Part shown: positions 12,334-21,469 of the stretch, one piece after another
How the letters are laid out: every line of letters starts with the position of its first letter
How positions within the stretch are numbered: the stretch's first letter is position 1
NCBI GenBank assembly: GCA_001579985.1
Contig: LRSR01013277.1
Coordinates: 18,243 to 82,242, forward strand
DNA length: 64,000 nt
Direction: 5' to 3'
Source: Hypsibius dujardini
Taxonomy: Eukaryota > Tardigrada > Eutardigrada > Parachela > Hypsibiidae
Position numbers and translations under genes: made by a program
Notes under the pieces: model-generated
What the model saw: only the letters and a program-made list of their open reading frames with translations
What the model was told of the DNA's origin: nothing
Database searches by the model: none

Positions 12334-12676
12334 CCACGGCCGCTCCGACGCCAAAGCAAAATGTATGCATGACGAAAAGCAATCCCAGGAACACCATGAT
12401 GCCGCTGCGGTGATTGAGTCCCTGCAAAACGTCCTCCTCTAGGGCGGTCACCATGCTTACGATGGCGAAAATGAATGCGAACAGCATCACCAGCCACGCA
12501 ACTCCGGTCAGGCTCATGTAGGTCAAGAGACGATGGGCAGAGGCCTTGATGAAACACGCGCAGACAACCCATGCTGTTAACTCTAGGGCTGAGGCTGCGA
12601 TAGCCAACGCGGTTACCGGATCAGCCAGACCTGAAATGAATGCGAAACGTAAAGCGATGGTAAATGGATTTCCCAT
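12251..12676 (-). CDS. Four-transmembrane protein, unrecognised
   Basis: An uninterrupted frame of 141 codons starts at ATG 12676 and ends in TGA. The protein has four hydrophobic segments, at roughly residues 10-30, 33-48, 55-76 and 95-116. Polar loops separate them, with a short charged C-terminus (EEVHKKPDEH) that is probably cytosolic. The size and layout resemble MARVEL/claudin-type tetraspan proteins, but I see no diagnostic motif such as the claudin W-GLW-C-C signature. It may be a single-exon gene or the last exon of a larger one. Its 3' end abuts the decayed HTH copy on the other strand, and a probable solo LTR lies just upstream of its start. Confidence 0.6.
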   Translation of the reverse strand: MGNPFTIALRFAFISGLADPVTALAIAASALELTAWVVCACFIKASAHRLLTYMSLTGVAWLVMLFAFIFAIVSMVTALEEDVLQGLNHRSGIMVFLGLLFVMHTFCFGVGAAVVIQSKCSPAAEDGLVALEEVHKKPDEH

Positions 12677-12734
12677 GATTACAGCAAAATTGAATTAAAC
12701 TAGAAAGATTAAATTAAAACAAACGGAAGCAGTT

Positions 12735-13075
12735 TGTTGGGTGGTATCCAACAGTTACGCAATACTTACTAATAGTATGGTCTATCTACCTAGTTAACCC
12801 ATTCCTATCTACCCAGTACATTCTATAATGTACTCACTCAGCTGTTATGACGTACATAATTCCGCCATGTCGGCAGAAACTAGTGCATTAGTTCAGGAAC
12901 TATTCTTTATCCCTGACTATATAAGCGTGTGTTCTACACTAATCTAGAACAGTTCCTTCCTCTCTCCTCTAATCTCCTCTACCAGTAAAGTCTTACTACT
13001 ATTCTTCTCCTATTACTCAGTCTAATAACTTGTATGTTCAGGTTCTTCCGTCCTAGTAGGGACGGAGGCCTAACA
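12735..13075 (+). mobile_element. Probable solo LTR
   Basis: This 341-base segment begins TGTTGGG and ends CTAACA, giving TG...CA inverted ends. The same four bases, AGTT, flank it on both sides (12731-12734 and 13076-13079). It contains a TATA-like TATATAAG near 12920, followed by pyrimidine-rich sequence, as LTR promoters do. No second copy and no gag-pol sequence are in the window. A four-base duplication alone could occur by chance. Confidence 0.45.
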
Positions 13076-13079
13076 AGTT

Positions 13080-14491
13080 CAAGACTATTTTTTAGATTTA
13101 AGTACTTTTCAGGTTGTTGATAATTTTAGTCACTAATGAAATGAGCAGGATATTTATTAGTCAGCACTTAACTGCGACTAAAGCTAAACTAAAAGATTTA
13201 CTTACAAAAACTTGAGTAAAACATTAGCTTGATCCGCTAAGAAAGCGAGCTTAGTCAAGCTTGTCGGGGAATGATTCATTGATAAAAGCCCTGCTAAAAA
13301 CTTGGTTCTTCTAGAGGATTATTTACCGACGGTTTCACCGAACTTAAAGTTTTATAAAACCCAGCCAGGCACTAAGCAATATTAAAGATCACTTACCATT
13401 ATGAACCCAGAGCGTGACTGTCATGAAGACGTCCATGATGAGACGAGCCACAGCACCAGTAACAATGGCGAACTACATTCACGAAAAAACATCTTACCGA
13501 TCAACAATGGCGTTCATCAAAACAAGCTCCTTACTTGCTTGCCAGACATGGTTGAAAGGCAGCAGCAGCTTTTCCTCCAACGCGTGAAACTTGTATACCA
13601 GCAACCGCGCACAAAACCTCGTGTTGAACGATTCTGGAACAGACTCTGTCATTAAACACTAAATAATAACTGTCAGACCCATAGTGTTATCAAGAGATCG
13701 TTTGCACCCACCTCCAAGCTGATTCTAAAAAACTCGGAACAATGTTGATGATAGAGGAAAATAAATCCACATGAGATGAGAAGCTCCTCAACTTATTTTT
13801 TTGGAAGAATGATTTCCAGTCGTTCCGGCTGCGTAGCAGAGACTCACTATGATTGGTGTTCCTGTATCGGCAACAGTAATGGCAAGCTACAGGTAGGAAC
13901 ACCCACAACAGACAGGCCAGGTGAATGAGCTCGACGGCATCATCACCTGATGTGCTGATCTTGAGTGAATCATCAGCGCAAAAAGACCTTTCGGCTTTGT
14001 GAAAGTGAAAGGAGCGCCGAGAAACTGTACCGCACGCATTTTTCCTTGCTAATTAATATTGTGTTGGACAAATTGGAGAAATATCAGCGAAGGCCTTCTG
14101 TAACGGTTGGTCTGTCTAAATGTCTGCACTTCTAGCTAAACCCGGTAGCAGCGGCAGCCTGACATTTCTCCGCCATTTCAGGTTTAAATTGTCTCGGAAG
14201 GCTACTTCATGTATCCTATGATCTTAAGATTCAATCCTACTCTCCGTACTATTATTTTCACCCAATCTTGAGACTCAATTTAAAAGGTAATGCTTTTGGT
14301 GAAAAGGAAATTATGACAGCGTTTGATTTTGGCTTTGCGAAATTTTATAACAGTGAAATTAAGTAGGGTGCTTCCCAATTCAATATGATCGATCGTAAGG
14401 TCGAAGGCTAATCTTCGTTCTACAGGAGCTTTTAGCAACTAACTCTAAAATTACTTTCAGTGTTACTCCGCAGCTGTTATATCGTGTGTGT
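13080..14491. other. No supported gene
   Basis: Two moderate frames occur here (13401-13655 + and 13690-13908 -). Neither has a recognisable domain, signal or consistent splice context, and I see no element ends. Confidence 0.4.
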
Positions 14492-14499
14492 ATATACAC

Positions 14500-15041
14500 T
14501 AGAGATGCCGATTACGCAGGCGGTTCGGTTCGGTTATTACGCGGTTCAGATGCTTAACCGGTTAGCTTTTCCCGGTTAAATCTCTAAACCGACCCACGTG
14601 GTTCGGTTAAAAGTTCCGAACTGACCCAGGCGGTTCAAACTGGGTTGAACCGCCGTTAACCGGTTACGTAGTTAAATCAGTGAGAAATACACCGTGAGCG
14701 GGCTGCAGTCAATACGTGGAGCTTTCAATAGCTAGAATTCATTCAGTTTATTGAAGTAAAGCGCGCAATTGCTGCATATTAGTGCCTGAGAATGTAAAGG
14801 TAAACTAGGCGTGCCACCCTTGTGACTAATTGAGTCGATTCCCTGTCCAGACTGAACTTGTTTCTATTTTTACCTGTGAATACGGTTCATAACGGTTCGT
14901 AACGGGTAAACGGTTTGGTTTGACGCGGTTACAAACGCTAACCGGTTACTTTAAGGCGGTTCGGTTAAATTTAAAAACCGCGTCAGGCGGTTCGGTTCAA
15001 ACCGCGGTTAAACCGGTTAATCAGCGTAATCGGCATCCCTA
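14500..15041. mobile_element. hAT-type miniature element with 8-bp target duplication
   Basis: The ends are inverted: TAGAGATGCCGATTACGC at the left and, in reverse complement, TAGGGATGCCGATTACGC at the right. Each side is flanked by ATATACAC (14492-14499 and 15042-15049), an exact 8-base target duplication as made by hAT transposases. The 542-base interior has no open frame. It is packed with CGGTTCGGTT and AACCGGTTA motifs in both orientations, mainly in the outer parts, where hAT transposases usually have subterminal binding sites. It is non-autonomous. Confidence 0.88.
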
Positions 15042-15348
15042 ATATACACACACCTTCCATAATACAGTGGAAAATAAACACGATGTAATAAAAAAGGAAG
15101 ATCGGCATGATTTGCACTCACCGGGCATTTGGCAAAGAAAAGTCAACTGTTAGTACGGATAAACGGAATGATTACGGAGAGAGGTCAGACAGCAGGAGGG
15201 ATATTCAGGCTGACCAGCAACGGGAAAACTCGCGAATATCAGCAGGTTATATGAAAGAAGCAGCAGATGAAGTTCGAGCATGAATTAACTGCTGTGTAAA
15301 TGTCTTTGAAGTAATTCAACGAACAATTTCCATCCTAGTCTTGCGAGT

Positions 15349-18300
15349 CTACTGCTGCGGCGTAGCCGGGAAGTGCATCCATGGACAGGCAGCGTCATTT
15401 TCACTAACTTTCAAGTCGGCCGTCGGCTGTCCGAAATCAGCTTCATGCCCTACCAGCTCAATCCCTGAAGATGTCCCTTTCAGTTCGCGATTCTCTGTAC
15501 AGCATGCAACTATCTCCGCTTTTGCCTGGCTGAAGTAAGTCGTGCTTTCATAATCTGGAAATATTTTTATTATTAGGCGAACGCTTCAAAGTTTCAGTCG
15601 AATTTTATTTGGCCACCTGAGGTAGAAGCACTTTAAAACGTACCGGCTAGATGTTGCAACGTAATAAACGGATCGTGCAGCATGTCGGCCAAGTCCATCC
15701 GCTGATAGGGGTCCACGATCAGCAGTCTCTTGATGAGTTGTGCACAATAATCAATGTCCGTCAATTCTGCAGCACGGTCCAGGCCACTTAGACTGGACAT
15801 GGCGCTCCGTTGGGTCATCAAATCATCGAGCAATGGGAATCCCTTGATCTGTGAGACATGCTGAAGAAAGAGATTTTCGTCTTCAAGCCCCGAATACAGA
15901 GGCCGGCCAAGCAGAAGTTCGGCCAGTATACATCCGAGGGACCACACGTGAGATGCCCTATTGGAGGCTTGACCAACTAGCACCTGAGGCGAACGATAGG
16001 ATTGCCCATAGCCAATGATGTTGCTTTCAACAGAATCGACCACCTACGATGAGAAATCCACAAAACAAATCTTATTTCTCTACTTCTTCGATATAGAATG
16101 CTTACTCAAGCAAGCTGCGAGGTCAATAATATTTTAGTTCCCGTGTAATTTTGAGAAGCTGCTCAAATATACCTGCAATCTGCCTACATTTTACAAAGCT
16201 GATCCCTTTATTTGTACCTGACTTAGTTGAAAACTCCCAGAGTCTCTGGGTGTGCATAAAAGGTGTAAGATGTGAAATGGGGGCTGCTACTTGATAGTTG
16301 GGAGATGGGGAATGGGGGATGGGACAGTAGGACAAGTGACATTTACTTCTGGAATAGTTTGAGCTGTGAGATGTGATGTTGGGGTTTGGGAGTTAACGAG
16401 TTTACATTTTGGAGCGAAATTTTCAGCCTGTCAGCTTCCGCATCACAAGGAACAAAATTAGAAAATGTACCATAAAAGTTGAACCAGTGAAGCCTCAGAA
16501 ACTCAAGATTTTCCAATGCCGAAGCAACAGTCGCGGCAGTTACGGAATAGAAAAAAATGATTGGAATCGGTGTGGATGATACATATTTTAAGACGAGAAC
16601 GCACCAACCAAGTAAAACCGCAAGACTTCAACAACATGCGTAATTTAATGAGATTTGCATAAAATTCGCAGGATAGAACACATAACTTTGTCCTTGGTTA
16701 ATCGACTGTTCATTGTTGCTCTTATTGAATCCATCAACTCCCAGTATGTCGCCTTACCGTAATGCACAAAGCCCCACAGTTGGATTTGGCCAAAAGAATC
16801 GTCTCCGGATTTAGATCGCCGTTCACTGCCTGGCCGTTCGCAATGCGCTCCAGCAGGACCTTAACCAGCAGCATGATGATTAGTCGAACGAAGCCCAGGG
16901 GCATCGGATTGGATCTCCGCTGCTCCAGATAGTCGCGCAACGTGATGACAAAGTCTGGTGGCACTGGAGTTGCAGCCTTAGAGTTTATAGTCAATGGCTG
17001 GTCCGTCATTTGAACGTCGTAAAGATTTAATTCAGCCATCGCTCTGTAAGCACAAGAACCACACGCTAAATTACTATAAGTATGACATTTTTCCAGATCC
17101 ATGTAAATTTTGCTAGTTTTGGCAGGTCCAGTTCTGGCTCAGGTTAGCCGCCACTGACTTGTACAGTGAAAACAAAACTGTGGCCATGCCGAGCCAAATA
17201 TAAAAGCTCGAGGTATTCTTTTACTTGAAATTCAATCTTTCAATCGTAGGTGGGCTGTTGCCTAGTTTTGACTTCTCGTTTCTTTGCAAGGCAAGCTAAC
17301 CAGGTTTACTACGTCTTAGCGTGAAAACTCGTCCCCGTTTCTGGACAGTGGCCGGTAACATCGATTTGAGTTTTCTCTGTACGATTTTTTGCAACTAAAC
17401 CGGTCACCGCTGCAAACTGGTGCATTGATTGAAAGTTGATGCAATCAACGCAGCGCGAGCAATGCTACAATCAATCGCACACACCGCAGTCGTTATTTAA
17501 CACTAACCAAGGTCGCAGCTATTGTTTTTCTTGTTTCTAATTAAGTAACTCTACAAACCCTTTGCTTGAGTGATTGATTACACTGCAGCCCTGTTGATTA
17601 ATTGATTGGCCCTCAGAGAGTTTTTTTACTGTAGGAAGCATTTTGTTGTGCTTTTTTTAGATTGTGTTAGATTTTTTGTTACTTTTAACTTTAGATTGTT
17701 TAGATGTTTTATTACTTATAACTTAGGCGATCAGTTGATTGAATGAATGATCAAATTTAGTTTATTCTTTTCTTGCCTTAAAAGCACAACAAATTGCTTC
17801 CTACAGTAAAAAAACTCTCTGAGGGCCAATCAATTAATCAACAGGGCTGCAGTGTAATCAATCAATCAAGCAAAGGGTTTGTAGAGTTACTTAATTAGAA
17901 ACAAGAAAAACAATAGCTGCGACCTTGGTTAGTGTTAAATAACGACTGTGGTGTGTGCGATTGATTGTAACATTGCTTGCGTTGTATTAATTGCATCAAC
18001 TATCAATCGATGCACCAGTTTGCAGCAGTGACCGGCTTAGTTACAAATCATCGTACAGAGAAAACTCAAATCGATGTTACCGGCCACTGTCCAGAAACGG
18101 GGACGAGTTTTCACGCTTAAGACGTAGTAGACCTGGTTAGTTTGCCTTGCAAAGAAACGAGAAGTCAAAACTAGGCAACAACCCACCTATGTTTCCTCGT
18201 AAGTTGTGATTCTCTTTGCGTTAAATTTATTTTACAGTCTTATTCTCTATCGGTTTATGGGATTGTTAAAAAAAATCGAAAATAAATATTTTCCAGTACG

Positions 18301-19025
18301 CGAGTCAATCGAAAATCCACAAACGGATAAAAGATATTATGGATTGCTTTAAATTTTATAAGACATGATATTTTTATCCGCTCGTGCGGCACGGTTTTTT
18401 CTCACACTTTAAGTTATAAAGTACCACAAAAGGACGATTGATTGATTAAAGCCAAAAAAATATTTTTGTTACTTCCTTACAGCACATCAGGAGCTGTCGT
18501 CGCGGCGATTACTTTGCCTCCCTTTGGAATACGGTTCACCAGGGGGTATTGAGTGCGGAAGCTACTCTCCCAACCCGCACTCGGCGCAAAGTCCGTCCTC
18601 CCTAACAGAGCTGCTTGACGGTAACCTTCCTCCTGCAGCATGTTGGATGTCACGCAGACACCATGAGCCAGCCATTGGTGGTATTGCGGAACCATTTTCC
18701 GATTGATGTCCCGATACTTAGACAGTGGCGCTAGTCGCTTCATATTGTCGTTAGTTACTTTGTTCAGGTCCAGTTTCATAATACGCGTGATAGTGCTTTT
18801 GTTGACGCCGTACTTGATTGCTGCGTCGGTCCGTTTCATCTGCAAACAGAATCCCCATCGGTATCACCTACCAGTCAGAACTCCAGAAGATTATGCACAG
18901 AAGTAGAAAAGAGATGTACTAACACCACCGTCATTCACGTCTATCTGCACTTGTTTTTTGGTCGCTAAACTAAGGAACGTCTGTAATTTCCGATGGGGTC
19001 TAATATGTTTAAAATGGGATGCCAT
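15349..19025 (-). CDS. CENP-B-type HTH / HIPK-like kinase chimera (gene B)
   Basis: Exons run 19025 to about 18930 (ATG start), 18839-18481, 17043-16758, 16043-15644 and possibly 15529-15349. Exons 1-2 encode a Tigger/CENP-B DNA-binding region: KYGVNKSTITRI is the recognition helix of the first HTH, and MLQ..., LLG..DF..S.GW..SFR is the second. Exons 3-4 are a DYRK/HIPK-family kinase. NLYDV and GDLNPETILL match the NLYDFL and DLKPENIML blocks. VVDSVES replaces the DFG region. SYRSPQVLVG, VWSLGCILAELLLGRPLY and DPYQRMDLADMLHDPF are the C-lobe. The catalytic Asp is kept, but DLKPEN reads DLNPET and DFG reads DSV. I found no N-lobe exon; the intron where it belongs carries a 943-base foldback. 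The exon 1/2 phase and the last exon's frame are unresolved, and the gene may be a pseudogene. Confidence 0.6.
15644..16043 (-). CDS. Gene B exon 4: kinase activation segment and C-lobe
   Basis: The exon starts after CATCGTAG and ends before GTACGT, entering in phase 0. It reads VVDSVESNIIGYGQSYRSPQ, corresponding to the DFG-to-APE segment but about six residues shorter than in HIPK. It then has SLGCILAELLLGRPLYSG (F helix), ...LLIVDPYQRM (Arg of the C-lobe) and LHDPFITLQHL (the HPFVTMTHL block of HIPK/DYRK kinases). The final Glu of APE is Gln here. Confidence 0.75.
16248..16335. mobile_element. Fragment of the GGGTGTG foldback family
   Basis: GGGTGTGCATAAAAGGTGT followed by GGGAGATGGGGAATGGGGGA repeats the outer arm of the element at 8076-8871. 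It lies in the intron between gene B exons 3 and 4. Only one end is recognisable, so it is a truncated second copy. Confidence 0.6.
16758..17043 (-). CDS. Gene B exon 3: kinase hinge to catalytic loop
   Basis: The exon starts after CTTACAG and ends at ACG before GTAAGG. It contains MAELNLYDV (hinge region of HIPK-like kinases), then a roughly 25-residue insert not present in HIPK. FVITLRDYLEQRRSNPMPL and the catalytic loop GDLNPETILL follow. The Lys and Asn of DLKPEN are replaced by Asn and Thr. The HxD His is also absent (NGD). Confidence 0.7.
17247..18189. mobile_element. Foldback element with about 410-bp inverted arms
   Basis: Bases 17247-17655 and 17780-18189 are near-identical inverted copies. 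For example, CTGGACAGTGGCCGGTAACA appears on the left and its complement near 18070-18090. A 124-base spacer separates them. Outer ends read GGTGGG...CCCACC next to TA on both sides, which suggests a TA target duplication as in Tc1/mariner-related elements. No open frame is present. It sits in gene B between the HTH exon and the first kinase exon. Confidence 0.85.
18481..18839 (-). CDS. Gene B exon 2: CENP-B-type HTH region
   Basis: The exon follows TTTGCAG and ends before GTAAGG. AAIKYGVNKSTITRIMK is the psq/CENP-B N-terminal HTH. The rest aligns with the second HTH of the + strand paralogue through matched KRL, IN..M, MLQ, A..LG..DF, S.GW and SFR positions. A stop codon just after it lies inside the intron. 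Confidence 0.7.
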
Positions 19026-19447
19026 CCTTAGAAAACAATTGGACAGAAGATTTATATTCACGGCGGTAAGAAAATCTAAGCAACTGGCAGTTGCAAATAT
19101 GCAAGTCTAAAACAGGTTCCCCGTCGCCGACCACAGTGGCCGGGCGCTGTATAGAGTACCTTCCATAGGACTTCTCGCAGCCGGCTACCTGAGAACACAC
19201 ATGTGCATGATTCAGTCATACAGTGCAACCAATAACATTTCACATACGAGGGTTGCGGCTAGAGGGCAGCTAATGAATAGCGTGAGCATGACACATACAG
19301 CGAAAAGGTGTATCTGCGCGGCGATTTTTTGCAAAGAAGGGCATGTACTCACATACAGCAAATTTATCGTTAAAAACACCCAAATGTGAGGGAGGGTGCT
19401 CAAACGCCTAGCACGGATTAGCACCAAACGTTTCCTTGAGAATAATA

Positions 19448-20732
19448 CAGTACGCCCCATTTACATAGTTCCAACTTTTCAAAAATGTATTTCACCCAGA
19501 AGGAACGACAATCTTACTCAAAAAGTAATTTCTATCTGATAGCCAGACATTTCAATCATCCTTTTCACTCGTTTCGGCCAAGCTGTGAGAATGTTTCGGC
19601 AGTGTCCCAAACCAAACTTCTTCCACTCCCGTTTTGCGATCGTTACCAGTTCGGCCATATTCTTCGCCTTGTGTCTGTTGCATCGCCTCTTAAAAATTGA
19701 GTTTACACCGTAATCCATCGGGGATGAATTGGGCGAGTTTGACATCCATTTCTCCTTCGTAATAAATTTTAATTTTCCGATCTTGGAGCCACTTGACGAC
19801 CGTATCCTTGACGTGAGCTCCGGCGCTGTCCATGTGGAGGATGACTTTCTTTTCCTCCCCCGAATAAAGCCGCGGGACGTCCTTTCTGAACAGCGGTTCA
19901 AGAATGAAATTGATGAACATCTAGCTATTCATTTTGGCCTTCGGAGGGACGAAATAGAGAGACGTCGGGCCATTGCAGGAGATTGCCATGCAGACCATCA
20001 CTTTTCCAGGCCATTCTGAACGAGGCGTTTTTTTCCATTCTTTCGGGGCTGGTTTATTCGGTGATTCGTAATATCCATCCCGCTCCCTAGTAAGTCAATT
20101 TAGATCCAGGTACGTCTCATCGATACTGACAATCACGGGAAGTTTTTGACGGCTGAGACAACGTAGAAAGTGCGGCCCGCAATTGAGACGCTGTTGAGTT
20201 TGCTTCGGAGTGAGGACGTGCGTCGTTGCTTTCTTATGGTACGTCTGGCCAAGATCTTCCTTCAGAACCCGCGACACAGTGCCCGTAGAGATCCCAAGTT
20301 TGCAGGAACTTTTACGTTGGGTGGGGATTGGGGGTATCGATAGTTTTGGCAATTTTTTATGAGTTTGTCGGAGCGGATAAGAGTTAGTCCCCGTTTGTTG
20401 ACGTTTTCACTTCTTTCTTCGACGGGATGTCTTCTTCCTCCTCGGATTTGATGATTCGAAGTATGGTCCTATACGAAACACTGATCTCCTTCTCCGCCAG
20501 ATTTTTTTGGATTTTTCGGGAGGATGGCAAAACGTAGTATAACACTAAAATGCGTCCCCTAATTTCAGAAATAATTTCGCGCACCATTTTGAATTCAAAA
20601 AACGCCAACTGACAAAATTTGTATTGCCTACAAGACTACTACATTAAATATCGTGTGGGATGGATTTCGGATCAACTGATCGGGCTTGTAGAATTTGGCA
20701 GCAAGTTGGGACAATGTTAATGGGGTGCACTG
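19448..20732 (-). mobile_element. Tc1/mariner-superfamily element (D37D-like), dead
   Basis: Inverted ends of about 29-31 bases begin CAGT(A/G)C(G/A)CCCCAT and are flanked by TA at 19446-19447 and 20733-20734. They match at roughly 26 of 31 positions counting the TA. The 1285-base length fits an intact Tc1/mariner element. Its transposase frame, on the minus strand, is broken. Confidence 0.88.
19518..20608 (-). pseudogene. Broken Tc1/mariner transposase
   Basis: Pieces occur in several frames on the minus strand. 20608-20384 encodes the first HTH. 20352-20095 carries the second HTH (GISTGTVSRVLKEDLG) and the first catalytic Asp (VIVSIDETYLDL). 19920-19750 has the second Asp in VILHMDSAGAH. 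19770-19518 has the third in SPNSSPMDYGV. Allowing for one frame change, about 37 residues separate the last two Asp residues, as in the ITmD37D group. Several frameshifts mean it cannot make transposase. Confidence 0.8.
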
Positions 20733-20852
20733 TATAAGCCGACTACAAAAGTTTTAATTCGTGCCGTTTTGTTTACTGAACTGAAGCTGCGCAGATCTAA
20801 AAGTATTCAAAGTTCGCTAATTTTCCAGTGTTTATTTCGCCATTTCAAACTC

Positions 20853-20853
20853 C

Positions 20854-20887
<34 letters not shown>
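20853..20887. repeat. (CTGT)n microsatellite
   Basis: About eight tandem CTGT units. The complementary (ACAG)n tract lies 0.5 kb downstream. Confidence 0.95.
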
Positions 20888-21400
20888 AAAGTTGTCGAAA
20901 TCCGCATGCGATAACTTAAACGGCTTTGATTCCAGCACCCAAACGCGGCTTATATGTGCACATCGACGCAATGAGCTCATCGTCGAACGGACAGACGTTT
21001 TCTCGAAATTCGACGGCTCTGGCTGCAGTATATAAACGCTTACATACTGTATCTGTGTAGGCTCTGCTGAAAATTACAGTTGTGTGTACAAATAACGAGT
21101 TCAGAGAGCGGCGATTTTAAATGTAGCGTTGGGCGCCTTAGTCCTGTCTAGTAAGTGGGGCAGACGCTCCACCTGTGGTCCCCTCTTGTTCGTAGTAACA
21201 TGCTATAGTTCCACACTTGTATCAATCGACAAGCTACGGCAAACATTGCGTTCAGCAGTTTTATCGTACATGGGCGCCCCTCGTCAAGCGCGACCCAATG
21301 TCTCGAAACTAATCAGTCAATCTAACATTCATAAATATATGTACTACAACCAGGCAGACTTTTGTAGACTGATAAGCTCAGGCCGACCAACCGACCGAAA

Positions 21401-21403
21401 GAC

Positions 21404-21468
<65 letters not shown>

Positions 21469-21469
21469 G
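21401..21469. repeat. (ACAG)n microsatellite
   Basis: About sixteen ACAG units. With the CTGT tract at 20853-20887 it forms an inverted pair around about 510 bases of unassigned sequence. Confidence 0.95.
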
